DNA of 49,735 nucleotides, from contig CAZGRE010000004.1 in NCBI GenBank assembly GCA_964528085.1, forward strand, positions 1-49,735. Direction: 5' to 3'. Both the position numbers and the translations under genes were made by a program. The stretch comes from B2-G16 sp964528085 (lineage in GTDB: Bacteria > Bipolaricaulota > Bipolaricaulia > UBA7950 > UBA9294). The notes under the pieces were generated by a model, which did not search any database, was not told the origin of the DNA, and saw only the letters and a program-made list of their open reading frames with translations. Below are positions 40,459-49,449 of the stretch, in pieces (the stretch's first letter is position 1; every line of letters begins with the position of its first letter).

Positions 40459-41709
40459 ATGGAAGTCAAAGAACTGCGCAGGATGAAGATCGAAGAGCTC
40501 TTCGAGCTTGCCGAGGAGCTTGGGATCAAGAACTCGAGGCACGGGAGCAAGGATGATGTTCTCAGGCAGGTGATGACGTATCTCGCCCGGGAGAAGGAGC
40601 TCCGGTTCAAGGACGGGATCCTGGAGGTGCATCCCGATGGGTACGGCTTCCTCCGCGGCGACAGCTGTCTCCCCGAGCGGACGGACATCTACGTGTCGCC
40701 GTCCCAGATCAAGCGGTTCGCCCTTCGGGACGGTGATCTGATCACCGGGACGGTCCGGGCGCCGAAGAACGACGAGCGTTACTTCGCCCTCCTCAAGGCG
40801 GAGGAGGTGAACGGTCGGAACCCGGAGGAATCGCGTCGCCGCGTGCAGTTCAAGGATCTCACCCCCCTCCATCCGAACGAGATGCTGAAGCTCGAGCACG
40901 ACCCGGAAGACATCTCGACCCGGATCATCGACTTGTTCTGCCCGATCGGGAAGGGGCAGCGCGGCCTGATCGTCTCCCCCCCGAAGGCGGGTAAGACGAC
41001 GCTTCTGAAGAAGATAGCCCGCGGGTTGAATGCCAATTACCCCGAGATCAAGCTGTTCGTCCTCCTCGTCGACGAGCGACCGGAGGAGGTGACCGACTTC
41101 CGCCGGTCGATCGAGAAGGGGGAGGTCATCGCCGCCACGTTTGATCAGGAGCCGCGCCACCACACGCGGATCGCCGAGCTGACCACCGACCGGGCGAAGA
41201 GGCTCGTCGAGCTCGGTTACGATGTCGTCATCCTGATGGATTCGGTCACCCGCCTCGCCCGTGCATACAACCTGTCGATACCGGCCTCGGGGAAGCTCCT
41301 CTCCGGTGGGATGGACCCGACCGCGCTGTACAAGCCGAAGGAGTTCTTCGGCGCGGCGCGGAACATCGAGGAGGGGGGGAGCCTGACGATCATCGCCACT
41401 GCCCTCGTCGATACCGGGAGCAAGCTGGATCAGGTCGTGTTCGAGGAGTTCAAGGGTACGGGTAACATGGAGTTGATCCTCGATCGGAACCTGTCGAACA
41501 GGCGGATCTACCCTGCGATTAACATCGAGCAGTCCGGGACGCGGAAGGAGGAGCTCCTCCTTCCGGAGAAGATATTGAATCGGATATGGATCCTCCGTAA
41601 GATGATGAGCGAACTGAACGATCCACAGGCGGCGCTCGAGCTCGTGAAGAGCAAGATGGAGGCGACCAAGGACAACGAGCAGTTCCTCGAGTTGATGAGC
41701 AGTGACTGA
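40459..41709 (+). CDS. rho: Transcription termination factor Rho
   Basis: A hexameric RNA-dependent ATPase of 416 residues with the standard order: N-terminal Rho-N helical domain (~1-45), OB RNA-binding domain (~48-120: DGYGFLRG, DIYVSPSQIKRF), and a RecA-like ATPase with P-loop SPPKAGKTT, Q-loop/Walker B region VVILMDSVTRLARAYN, and SGKLLSGGMDP with ALYKPKEFFGAARNIE. It has no large insertion. Several gene ends in this window have stem-loops without T-runs, which fits Rho-dependent termination here. The next gene overlaps its 3' end by 8 bp. Confidence 0.97.
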   Translation: MEVKELRRMKIEELFELAEELGIKNSRHGSKDDVLRQVMTYLAREKELRFKDGILEVHPDGYGFLRGDSCLPERTDIYVSPSQIKRFALRDGDLITGTVRAPKNDERYFALLKAEEVNGRNPEESRRRVQFKDLTPLHPNEMLKLEHDPEDISTRIIDLFCPIGKGQRGLIVSPPKAGKTTLLKKIARGLNANYPEIKLFVLLVDERPEEVTDFRRSIEKGEVIAATFDQEPRHHTRIAELTTDRAKRLVELGYDVVILMDSVTRLARAYNLSIPASGKLLSGGMDPTALYKPKEFFGAARNIEEGGSLTIIATALVDTGSKLDQVVFEEFKGTGNMELILDRNLSNRRIYPAINIEQSGTRKEELLLPEKILNRIWILRKMMSELNDPQAALELVKSKMEATKDNEQFLELMSSD

Positions 41710-42685
41710 GTACAGGGATTACGGTTATCGTAAACGGCCGATCCGGAAGGACCGCGTGGCGATCGCCGTCCTCTTCCTCCTCGTCGTCATCCTCATCCCG
41801 ATCCTCATCTACTCCGGCCGCACGCCGAGGGGTTCCCTCACGGTGATCGAGGAAGGGCAGCCGGACGTCACGATCGCACTTCCGACGGATGAGACGGCCC
41901 CGCCTACGGAGGAGACGGCCGCGACGAGCAGGCCCGCCTCCGAGACGCTACCCCCCGGTGTCCTCACCCACGTTGTCGCCGATGGGGAGACGGTCGCGGA
42001 TGTCGCAGCTTCCCTCGGGGTGAGCGTGGAGAACGTCCGGGCGAGCAACCGCCTGTACGACGACGAACCCCTCCAGCCTGGGGAGGAGCTGTACGGATCG
42101 GCCATTGGGGTTGTCCACACCATCCAGCCGGGCCAGACGCTGACCGACATCGCCATCACCTATTCGGTCCCGGTCGAGACGATCGCGCAGGTAAACGGGA
42201 TCACCGACCCCTCGAGGATCTACGCCGGCGAGCGGATCCTGATCCCGGGTGTGGCCCGCACGTTCTGGGACAATGTCGCTAATCTGTCGAAGGGGGTTCA
42301 TGCCCGGTTCATCTGGCCCCTCCTCGGCGAGGTCGTCTCCGGGTTTGGCTGGCGCGAGCATCCGGTCCTTAAAACCTGGCACCATCACGATGGGATCGAC
42401 ATCGATGTCCCCGAGGGGACACCGGTCCATGCCGCTGCAGGAGGGAAGGTCTACTTCACCGGTGAACAGGAGGGATACGGGACGACGGTGATCCTCGAGC
42501 ATGCGGACGGGTTCTACACGATCTACGGCCACCTCTCGGCGATCTACGTCCATCAGGGGCAGTTCGTCGAGGTCGGGCAGCAGATCGCCGAATCCGGGAA
42601 TACGGGGATCTCCTCCGGCCCTCACCTTCACTTCGAGATCCGGAACGGCGAGTTCCCCGTCGACCCCCTCCGCTATCTCCCCTGA
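41702..42685 (+). CDS. Membrane-anchored LysM and M23 peptidase
   Basis: The 327-residue protein starts at GTG 41702, overlapping the rho stop. A single N-terminal anchor (VAIAVLFLLVVILIPILIY, ~20-38) precedes a Thr/Pro/Glu linker, then LysM1 (~87-132, THVVADGETVADVAASLGV), LysM2 (~137-182, HTIQPGQTLTDIAITY) and a C-terminal M23/LytM domain with zinc ligands in WHHHDGIDIDVPEG and GPHLHFEIRNG, all metal ligands present. It should act in the periplasm as a peptidoglycan endopeptidase, or as an EnvC/NlpD-like activator, though the intact site favours catalysis. murA follows 4 bp later. Confidence 0.92.
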   Translation: MTEYRDYGYRKRPIRKDRVAIAVLFLLVVILIPILIYSGRTPRGSLTVIEEGQPDVTIALPTDETAPPTEETAATSRPASETLPPGVLTHVVADGETVADVAASLGVSVENVRASNRLYDDEPLQPGEELYGSAIGVVHTIQPGQTLTDIAITYSVPVETIAQVNGITDPSRIYAGERILIPGVARTFWDNVANLSKGVHARFIWPLLGEVVSGFGWREHPVLKTWHHHDGIDIDVPEGTPVHAAAGGKVYFTGEQEGYGTTVILEHADGFYTIYGHLSAIYVHQGQFVEVGQQIAESGNTGISSGPHLHFEIRNGEFPVDPLRYLP

Positions 42686-42689
42686 CGAT

Positions 42690-43940
42690 ATGGGATATCT
42701 GGTCGTCGCGGGGGGGGATCCCCTTTCCGGCCGGGTCGGGATTGAAGGGGCGAAGAACGCCGCCCTCCCGGCGTGCGTCGCGTCCCTCCTGACCGATCGG
42801 CCGGTCATTCTCCACCGCGTCCCTCAGCTCCGTGATGTGAGCACGATCCTGTTCACGATCGCCGAGTTGGGGAAGAGGGTGACGAGGAACGGACCGGACG
42901 TCATGATCTCTGGGGAAGGGCCCCTCTCCGCCGAGGCGAACCCCTATTCCGTCCGCCAGATGCGCGCCTCGTTCCTCGTCCTCGGCCCGCTCCTCGCCCG
43001 GCTCGGCCGGGCGGTCGTCCCCCTCCCCGGTGGCTGCTCCCTCGGGGCGCGACCGATCGACCTCCACCTCCGCGGCCTCGAGGCCCTCGGTGCAAGGGTC
43101 GAGGAGGGGAGGACGGCGGTGACGGTGACGGCATCCGGGCTGCGCGGTCGGAGGGTCGAGCTCCCGTTCCCGTCGGTCGGGGCGACCGAGCAGCTCCTGA
43201 TGGCAGGGAGCCTGGCGAAGGGGGAGACGGAGATCGCAAACGGCGCGATCGAGCCCGAGGTGATCGACCTCGTTGCCCTCCTCAGGAAGATGGGCTGCGA
43301 GATCGAGCTTGACGGACGGACGTATCGGATAAGGGGGAGGGACGAGCTTCACGGGGCCGAGCACACGCTCATCCCGGATCGGATGGAGGCGGGCACGCTC
43401 CTCCTTGCCGGTGCGATAACCGGGGGTGAGGTCGCGGTCGACGGTGTGGTGCCGGGCCACCTCGCGGCGTTCCTCGAGATCCTATCCGCATCCGGGACGA
43501 AGGTCGGGGAAGGTGACGATTGGATCAGCGTTTCCTCGAGCGGGGCCCCCTCGCCGGTGGAGGTGGAGACCGCACCGTATCCCGGGTTCCCGACCGATCT
43601 TCATCCGCCGCTCGCCGCCTACCTGAGCCTAGGTCGGGGGACGAGCCGGGTGACGGAGACGATCTTCGAGCGCCGGTTCACGTACGTCGCCGGCCTCCGC
43701 GCGATGGGGGCGCGGATCTCAGTCGATCGGAGGACGGGCTCGATAACCGGGGTGAAGGGGCTGCACTCCTCCTCGGTCGAGGCGCCAGACATTCGCGCCG
43801 GGGCTGCACTCCTCCTCGCTGGGCTTGCCGCCCGCGGGGAGACGAGGATCTCCGGGGTCGAGCAGATCGACCGCGGGTATACGGCGATCGAGGAGAAACT
43901 CAATCGATTGGGGGCGAGGGTTGAGCGACAAGGGGATTGA
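42690..43940 (+). CDS. murA: UDP-N-acetylglucosamine 1-carboxyvinyltransferase
   Basis: First committed step of peptidoglycan synthesis: enolpyruvyl transfer from PEP to UDP-GlcNAc. ATG 42690 gives 416 residues, the normal size. GIEGAKNAALPA (residues 18-29) holds the conserved Lys-Asn pair. The catalytic loop PLPGGCSLGARPIDLH contains C116, the PEP-binding cysteine that fosfomycin modifies, so the enzyme type is fosfomycin-sensitive. TAPYPGFPTDLHPP and FERRFTYVAGLRAMGA are also intact. Its end overlaps the hflX start by 20 bp. Confidence 0.96.
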   Translation: MGYLVVAGGDPLSGRVGIEGAKNAALPACVASLLTDRPVILHRVPQLRDVSTILFTIAELGKRVTRNGPDVMISGEGPLSAEANPYSVRQMRASFLVLGPLLARLGRAVVPLPGGCSLGARPIDLHLRGLEALGARVEEGRTAVTVTASGLRGRRVELPFPSVGATEQLLMAGSLAKGETEIANGAIEPEVIDLVALLRKMGCEIELDGRTYRIRGRDELHGAEHTLIPDRMEAGTLLLAGAITGGEVAVDGVVPGHLAAFLEILSASGTKVGEGDDWISVSSSGAPSPVEVETAPYPGFPTDLHPPLAAYLSLGRGTSRVTETIFERRFTYVAGLRAMGARISVDRRTGSITGVKGLHSSSVEAPDIRAGAALLLAGLAARGETRISGVEQIDRGYTAIEEKLNRLGARVERQGD

Positions 43941-45264
43941 TCGAAGGAGGCCGCTCGTCGAGGATCGCCTCGGTTTGCGCGCCCGTGTCTTCGGCGAGGA
44001 GAGGGCGATCCTCGTCGGGATCGACACAGGCGAGGGTCCGGGTTCGATCGAGACGAAGATGCGCGAGCTCTCCTCGTTGAGCGAGACGGCCGGCCTGGAG
44101 GCGCTCGCCGAGGTCGTACAGCGGCGGGGCCGCCCGGATCCGGCGACGTTCGTCGGGAAGGGGAAGGTCGACGAGCTTCGCGCCGCCGCCGCTGAGCTCC
44201 ACGCCGACGTCGTCATCTTCGCCGACGAGCTCACCCCGGCGCAGGCGCGGAACCTCGAGGAGCGCCTCGGCGTGAAGGTGATCGATCGGACGCAGCTGAT
44301 CATGGACATCTTCGCCCAGCGGGCGGCGACGAAGGAGGCGAGGCTCCAGGTCGAGCTCGCCCAGCTCCGCTACCTCCTCCCCCGCCTCCGCGGCTGGGGG
44401 ACGGCGCTGACGAGGGCCGGTGGAGGTATCGGGACGCGCGGCCCGGGGGAGACGAAGCTCGAGCTCGATCGGTTCAAGATAACCCGCAAGATCCACGCGA
44501 TCGAGCGGAGGCTCGCCAAGGCCGACTCCGAGAGGAGGCTGAGGCGGCGGAAGCGGGCGCGGAGCGAGCTCCCGCAGGTAGCGATCGTCGGTTATACGAA
44601 CTCGGGGAAGTCGACCCTCTTGAATCGGATCTGTACTGCCGATGCGTTCGTTGAGGACAAGCTGTTCGCCACCCTCGATTCCCTTGTCAGGCGGGGTGAG
44701 GTCGCTCCCGGGAGATCCGCCCTGTTCATCGACACCGTCGGTTTCATCCGCACCCTCCCCCATCACCTGATCCCCGCGTTCGCTGCGACGCTCGAGGCCG
44801 TCCGCTACGCCGATCTGATCGTCCACGTGATCGACATCTCCTCCCCCTCCTGGGAGGATGACTATCGTTCCGTCCTCGAGACGCTCGAGCGCGAGGTGTT
44901 CGATTCGGTCTCCAGCCATCCCCCGATCGTAAACGCGCTGAACAAGATCGATCTCTCCCCGGCGTCGGTCGGGGAGATTGACGGGGTACCGATCTCAGCG
45001 AAGGAGGACAAGAACATCGATCTCCTTCTCACAGAGATCGCGCATCACCTGTTCACGGACGATCGGTCGGTCGAGCTGTTCGTCCCGTATTCCGGGCTCG
45101 ACGCCCTCTACACGGTGGCCGATCCGGCACGCCTGCGGATCATCGAACGGGATGGTGGGGGGATCCGCGTCAGGGCCAGCCTGTCGCGGAAGGAGATCGA
45201 TAGGCTTCGGGCGGAGGGGGCTTACGTCATCGCCTCTTCCGCTGACCGGGCCGGAGGACCGTGA
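43921..45264 (+). CDS. hflX: Ribosome-associated GTPase HflX
   Basis: A ribosome-splitting GTPase of 447 residues if initiated at TTG 43921; a later TTG at 43975 is possible. The N-terminal HflX domain has PATFVGKGKVDELR, ADELTPAQARNLEERLGVKV and DRTQLIMDIFAQRA. A helical linker has GGGIGTRGPGETKLELDR, and the G domain has G1 GYTNSGKSTL, the G2 threonine in FATLDSLVR, G3 DTVGFIRTLPH and G4 NKID. It overlaps murA by 20 bp and closes the plus-strand run; its last 38 bp overlap ricT tail to tail. Confidence 0.94.
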   Translation: MSDKGIDRRRPLVEDRLGLRARVFGEERAILVGIDTGEGPGSIETKMRELSSLSETAGLEALAEVVQRRGRPDPATFVGKGKVDELRAAAAELHADVVIFADELTPAQARNLEERLGVKVIDRTQLIMDIFAQRAATKEARLQVELAQLRYLLPRLRGWGTALTRAGGGIGTRGPGETKLELDRFKITRKIHAIERRLAKADSERRLRRRKRARSELPQVAIVGYTNSGKSTLLNRICTADAFVEDKLFATLDSLVRRGEVAPGRSALFIDTVGFIRTLPHHLIPAFAATLEAVRYADLIVHVIDISSPSWEDDYRSVLETLEREVFDSVSSHPPIVNALNKIDLSPASVGEIDGVPISAKEDKNIDLLLTEIAHHLFTDDRSVELFVPYSGLDALYTVADPARLRIIERDGGGIRVRASLSRKEIDRLRAEGAYVIASSADRAGGP

Positions 45265-46048
45265 CCTCGCTCGCCTCGACCTCGATCCGTTCCCGCTCCT
45301 GAGTGAGGACGGTCACCGTTCGGCGGAAGATGTTGTGCGAGATGATTTTCCCCTTCTTTCCCTTGTAGCTCACCTGGGCGCCGAGCCGCGGGAGATGGGA
45401 GAGCTCGTGCTTGTAGGTGTCGTGCTCGTACGCCAAGCAGCACATCAGCCTCCCGCAGACTCCGGTGATCCGCTCCGGGGAGACGAACAGCTCCTGATCG
45501 TAGGCGAGCTCCATCGGGATCGGCTTCGGCTCGTGGAGGAACCGGTGGCAGCATATCTCGAGCCCGCACCTTCCGATTCCCCCCTTCAGCCGGGCCTCGT
45601 CGCGGGCGCCCATCTGCCTGAGCTCGATCCGCATTCCATACCTCCCGGCGAGGTCGCGGAGGAGGGCGCGGAAGTCGACGCGGTGGGGGGCGGTGAAGTA
45701 AATGCGAAGCTGTCTCCGATCGAGGGTGTATTCAGCTGCAACCAGGTGCATCGGAAGGCGGTGGCGGGCGACGATCTCCCTCGTCGAGGCGAGGGTCCGC
45801 TCCGCATCCGCCTGGTTGTAGTGATGGGCCTCGATATCCTTCTGTGTCGCAACGCGGACGACCCTCTCGAGCTGCTCGCTCAGCCCCTCTCCTGCTTTCA
45901 GATCCCCGATCATCGTCCCGAGCCGCAGGCCTCCGTGCTCGACGACGCAGCTCTCCCCGACCTCAAGCTCGAGCGATCCGGCGTTGAAGTAGACCGTCTC
46001 CCGCTCGAGGTTCTGGATCCTGACGAGGACTATCCGGTCAGACGGCAT
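45227..46048 (-). CDS. ricT: RicT/YaaT-like PSP1-domain protein with cysteine clusters
   Basis: The 273-residue protein starts at ATG 46048 (GGAGGTGA 8 nt upstream); an upstream GTG would overlap that site. The PSP1 domain spans ~60-150 (QKDIEAHHYNQADAERTL, YFTAPHRVDFRALLRDLA). Cysteines C161, C166, C167 (GIGRCGLEICC) and C198, C203, C204 (GVCGRLMCCLAYE) match the cluster ligands of the Bacillus Ric (Y) complex, where RicA/F/T bind Fe-S and guide RNase Y mRNA processing. The ricA and ricF partners are not in the window. It overlaps holB by 11 bp, the same neighbourhood as in Firmicutes (holB-yaaT). Confidence 0.92.
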   Translation of the reverse strand: MPSDRIVLVRIQNLERETVYFNAGSLELEVGESCVVEHGGLRLGTMIGDLKAGEGLSEQLERVVRVATQKDIEAHHYNQADAERTLASTREIVARHRLPMHLVAAEYTLDRRQLRIYFTAPHRVDFRALLRDLAGRYGMRIELRQMGARDEARLKGGIGRCGLEICCHRFLHEPKPIPMELAYDQELFVSPERITGVCGRLMCCLAYEHDTYKHELSHLPRLGAQVSYKGKKGKIISHNIFRRTVTVLTQERERIEVEASEVTVLRPGQRKRR

Positions 46049-46973
46049 CCGTCTCACCTCCGAGGAGGGCGAACAGGAGGGCCCCTTCGATCGGGGTGTA
46101 CGCCGTCATTGCCCGGTGGGCCGTGTCGAGGCGGACCGCGAGCTCGCGCAGATAGGAAAGAGAGATCCCGTCTTGGTCGGCCTCCCCGTCTATCCTCTCC
46201 CTTATCATGGTGAACGCGACCGAGAGGAGCTCCTGGAGGAAGAGGAAGACCGCCTCACGCTTCCTCCCGGCAAGATGGCGGACCCCGGCGGAGAGGAGCT
46301 CGGGGTCGCGTTTGACGCTCCGCGCGATGATGGACTTAAGGGCTGTGTGACGGAGGATCGGCCGATCGGAGAGGGCAGCGTCGATCAATCCCTTCGTATC
46401 CGCCTTCTCCATCTCCCTTTCCGCCTCATCGCGGGCGGCCTCGATGTCGATCCTGTCATCTATCAGCCGATCGATCTCCCCGTCGCGGTCGGCTATCCCT
46501 GCCAACCATTCGGCCTCGGTGTAGCCGGCGGAGCGGAGCCTCTCGATCTCTTTCTTCCTATCCCCCGGGGGGAGGCGGATTAGCCGGCTCCGCGAGACGA
46601 TTGTCGGGAGGAGCTCGGCCGGATGGGAGGCGAGGAGGACGAACGCCATGTCGCGCGGCGGCTCCTCCAGCGTCTTCAGAAGGGCGTTCGCCGCCTCCGG
46701 GGTCAGCCGCTCGGCGAACGGGATCAGGCAGACCTTGCGGGGGGCCTGCACCGGTGCGAACTGGGCGGATCGGATCGCGCCCCTGACCGGCTCGATCCCG
46801 ACGCGCTCCTTCCCGGCGGGGGGGAGAAGCTCGATCAGGTCCGGGTGGATCCCGCGGCGGGCGAGGGCGCGATCCCCTGGGTCGTCCCCGAGGAGCGCGG
46901 CGGCGAGGATCCGCCCCTCCCGGATACGGTCGGTGCGCGGCGGGACCAAGTAAAGCGTGGATGTCGCGTTCAT
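46038..46973 (-). CDS. holB: DNA polymerase III delta-prime-like subunit
   Basis: A clamp-loader subunit of 311 residues. The delta-prime core is visible: KVCLIPFAERLTPEAANALL, KTLEEPP, FVLLASHPAELLPTIVSRSR (SRC motif region). The N-terminal Walker A is absent and zinc-finger cysteines are missing, as in the non-ATPase delta-prime subunits of many phyla. The C-terminal helical collar domain (~170-311) is poorly conserved. Translation of ricT is coupled by an 11-bp overlap. The ATG lacks a Shine-Dalgarno; a TATCCT hexamer lies 11 nt upstream. Confidence 0.87.
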   Translation of the reverse strand: MNATSTLYLVPPRTDRIREGRILAAALLGDDPGDRALARRGIHPDLIELLPPAGKERVGIEPVRGAIRSAQFAPVQAPRKVCLIPFAERLTPEAANALLKTLEEPPRDMAFVLLASHPAELLPTIVSRSRLIRLPPGDRKKEIERLRSAGYTEAEWLAGIADRDGEIDRLIDDRIDIEAARDEAEREMEKADTKGLIDAALSDRPILRHTALKSIIARSVKRDPELLSAGVRHLAGRKREAVFLFLQELLSVAFTMIRERIDGEADQDGISLSYLRELAVRLDTAHRAMTAYTPIEGALLFALLGGETDAV

Positions 46974-46984
46974 ATTCGATTCCT

Positions 46985-47014
46985 AGGATACCGCAACCGA
47001 TCGCCGATCCGCAA
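46985..47014 (-). promoter_or_regulatory. Weak promoter candidate for holB-ricT
   Basis: On the minus strand TTGCGG (47009-47014), an 18-nt spacer and TATCCT (46985-46990), giving a very short leader as for miaB. Each hexamer is only 3-4/6 to consensus. Confidence 0.3.
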
Positions 47015-47017
47015 TCG

Positions 47018-47497
47018 TCAGAGCCGCTCGATGAGATCGGCTATCCCCTCGATGTCCGAGGGGGAGAGGATCGGCACGCCGGAGACGGGCGGGTCCGGCT
47101 CGTCGGTGACGAGGCAGACGATCGTTCGGCTCGCCCCGAGCGGAGGGATCGGATCGCCGTCCCTCCGGTAGACCTCGATCTTCGGGAACGGACCGTCCTT
47201 CAACCCTTCGACGAGGACGATGTCGAAGCCGGCGAAGGCCTCCTCGACGATCTTCTCGATTGCCTCGTCTCGATCGAAGATGAGGATCGCCCCGTCCTCC
47301 CCGAGGAGGAGGGTCCTCTCCGCCCCGGCTCTCCTGTGGCGGGAGGAATCCGTCTTCGGATCGCCGAGTACGAGGGTGTGCGGGGCGTCCTTAATTGTCC
47401 CCACGCGCTTGCCGCGCGCGGTGAGGACCGGGATCAACCTCTCGATCAGCCGGGTCTTCCCGCTCTTCTTGTGCCCGATGATCGATACTCTCTTCAC
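47018..47497 (-). CDS. mobB: MobB-like molybdopterin-guanine dinucleotide adapter
   Basis: A 159-residue P-loop protein starting at GTG 47497, which overlaps the aor stop by three bases (GTGA). It has Walker A GHKKSGKT (residues 8-15), a Walker-B-like FDIVLVEGLKDGPFPKIEVY, and CLVTDEPDP. MobB proteins help load nucleotide onto molybdopterin. Its coupling to an aldehyde:ferredoxin oxidoreductase suggests it serves the Mo/W cofactor of that enzyme. AOR normally uses the bis-MPT form without GMP, so the exact role is open. MobA is not in the window. Confidence 0.88.
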   Translation of the reverse strand: MKRVSIIGHKKSGKTRLIERLIPVLTARGKRVGTIKDAPHTLVLGDPKTDSSRHRRAGAERTLLLGEDGAILIFDRDEAIEKIVEEAFAGFDIVLVEGLKDGPFPKIEVYRRDGDPIPPLGASRTIVCLVTDEPDPPVSGVPILSPSDIEGIADLIERL

Positions 47498-49335
47498 CGC
47501 TCTATCACCCCGATGAGGTCGTCGAGGCCGAGGCGGCGGAGGGTCGCGTCGGTCGGGCCGTAGCGGTCGTAGCCGCGGGCCTCGTAGTACGCGGCGATCG
47601 CCTCCTTCAGCTCGTCGGGATCGACCGGTCTTCCGGCGCTCGCCCCCGTGGGTAGTGGCTCGTGGAACCGCTTCGGAAGGGAATCGCGATCGGTCGTGTA
47701 CCCGGCCCGGGAGGCGTGCAGGCGCAACAGGGCGTAGTTCCGCTCCCCGACCTCGAGCATCGACTCGGGTGTCAGTTCGATCCCGGTCGCGGCGGCGAGG
47801 AGCTCGCGGATCTGCGGGAAATTGTAGCCCTCCCCGACCTCGCGGACGGTGAACGCGCACAGAACGAGGGAGTTTACGAACGAGCGGAGGTCCTCGTAGA
47901 CCTTGGCGAGATCCGGTTTGTCGCGGAGGGTGAACCGGTCGTAGGCCCGGTCGATCCCGATCTCCGGTGTAGGGCGGTCGATCTCGAGCATCGTATCGTG
48001 GATACCCTCCATGTGCGTCGCCCCCCGCGGGCTGGTGGCGTACGAGATCCCGAGCGCCTGCTTCCCCCGTGGCTCGTGCATCGGGACCTCCACCCCCTTG
48101 ATCGTCACGGCGAAGTCGGCCCCGAGCTCGCGGGCGAAGTTCTCAAGCCCCCGAGCGATCCGTTCCCCGATCCCCTCCCGTCGGGCGATCCGCTCGACGA
48201 GCTCGACGATCCTCTCCCCGTCCCCCCACGGGATCCTCTCCTCGATCAGCCCCCTCTCCGATGCCTCCATCAGGAAGGCGATCGCCACCCCGGCCGAGAT
48301 CGTGTCGAGGCCGTAGTCGTTGCACAGCTGGTTGGCGAGGGAGATGGCGCGCAGGTCGTCGTTCATGCACAGGGAGCCGAACGCGGCCGTCGTCTCGTAC
48401 TCCGGCCCGCCGAACAGGGGAGCGACCCTCCTTCCGGCGAACTCCGTGGCTACCACCCGCTTGCAGCGGATCGGACAGCCGGCGCACGTATCGCGGCCGA
48501 CGAGGATCGTGTCGTGGAGCCGCTCCCCCCCGATCTCCTCGGCCCGGTCGAAGACACCTTCCTGGAAGTTCTTCGTCGGGAGGATCCCCTCCTCGGAGAG
48601 CCAGGTCACCCCTCCCGGCGTTCCGTACTCCCCGAACCGCTTCGCCCGCTCGTCGTAGTTCTCCCGCAGGTAGGCGGTCATCCCCTCCTTGAACCGATTA
48701 GGATCGTAAAGGGGCTTCTCCCCATCCCCGCAGACGACGATCCCTTTGAGGTTCTTCGATCCCATCACCGCACCGAGCCCCGGCCTCCCGGCAGAGCGGG
48801 TGATGTCGTGCATGATGCACGCCATCTGGACGAGGTTCTCCCCGGCGATCCCGATCGTTGCGACCCGCCCCCCTGGATGGCGGTCGCGCAAGATCTTGTC
48901 CGTCTCTCCGACCCCTTTTCCCCAGAGGTCGTCCGCAGGATGGATCTCTCCCCTCCCGCCGATCAGGGAGATGTAGACGGGGGACTCCGCCCGGCCGCGG
49001 ACTATGATCCCGTCGTACCCGCTCCTTCCGAGCTCGTGGCCGAAGAACCCGCCGGCGTAGGAGTCGGCGACCGCTCCGGTCTTCGGCGAGATGGCGAGGA
49101 CGGCGTGGCGGCCGGAGCCCATCATCCCCGTCCCCTGAAACGGGCCGGTCGCAAAGACGAGGATGTTGTCGGCCGAGAGGGGATCCTCACTCCCGGTCAG
49201 CTCCTCGAGGAGGATCCTCCCCCCGATCCCCTTCCCTCCGAGGAAGAGCCGCTCCCAATCCTCCGGTATCGGATACTCGCCGACCGACCGATCGGTCAGA
49301 TTTACGTCTAGGTACCTTCCGAACGTCCCCTTCAT
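47494..49335 (-). CDS. aor: Tungsten-type aldehyde:ferredoxin oxidoreductase
   Basis: The 613-residue enzyme oxidises aldehydes to acids with ferredoxin as acceptor, using a bis-pterin W (or Mo) centre and one 4Fe-4S cluster. The start is ATG 49335, with AGGAGGG at the correct distance; the ATG at 49341 abuts that site. Family features are FLGGKGIGGRILLEEL and FATGPFQGTGMMGSGRH near the N-terminus (pterin and cluster binding), the C284-x2-C287-x3-C291 ligands in DTCAGCPIRCKR, and a later LVLCAF cysteine. KQALGISYATSPRGATHMEG and AFGSLCMNDD are further AOR-family stretches. Subfamily (AOR, FOR, GOR or WOR) is not decidable here. mobB is coupled downstream. Confidence 0.94.
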   Translation of the reverse strand: MKGTFGRYLDVNLTDRSVGEYPIPEDWERLFLGGKGIGGRILLEELTGSEDPLSADNILVFATGPFQGTGMMGSGRHAVLAISPKTGAVADSYAGGFFGHELGRSGYDGIIVRGRAESPVYISLIGGRGEIHPADDLWGKGVGETDKILRDRHPGGRVATIGIAGENLVQMACIMHDITRSAGRPGLGAVMGSKNLKGIVVCGDGEKPLYDPNRFKEGMTAYLRENYDERAKRFGEYGTPGGVTWLSEEGILPTKNFQEGVFDRAEEIGGERLHDTILVGRDTCAGCPIRCKRVVATEFAGRRVAPLFGGPEYETTAAFGSLCMNDDLRAISLANQLCNDYGLDTISAGVAIAFLMEASERGLIEERIPWGDGERIVELVERIARREGIGERIARGLENFARELGADFAVTIKGVEVPMHEPRGKQALGISYATSPRGATHMEGIHDTMLEIDRPTPEIGIDRAYDRFTLRDKPDLAKVYEDLRSFVNSLVLCAFTVREVGEGYNFPQIRELLAAATGIELTPESMLEVGERNYALLRLHASRAGYTTDRDSLPKRFHEPLPTGASAGRPVDPDELKEAIAAYYEARGYDRYGPTDATLRRLGLDDLIGVIER

Positions 49336-49356
49336 CCACATCCCTCCTGAGGTTCG

Positions 49357-49362
49357 ATTCTA
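49357..49362 (-). promoter_or_regulatory. Extended -10 promoter candidate for aor-mobB
   Basis: TGGTAGAAT on the minus strand gives an extended -10 (TG-N-TAGAAT), 21 nt before the ATG at 49335. I see no convincing -35, as is usual for extended -10 promoters. Confidence 0.4.
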
Positions 49363-49386
49363 CCAGAACCCTGGGAAACGGCCAGT

Positions 49387-49415
49387 TTGCGCCGCTACCC
49401 CGCCGGCCGGATAAT
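49387..49415 (+). promoter_or_regulatory. Sigma70-type promoter for the acyl-CoA synthetase gene
   Basis: TTGCGC (49387-49392), 17 nt, GATAAT (49410-49415), with predicted start near 49422. It diverges from the aor promoter within the same 114-bp gap. Confidence 0.5.
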
Positions 49416-49449
49416 CGCTTCATCGATTCCCGATCATCAGAGGTGAGCG

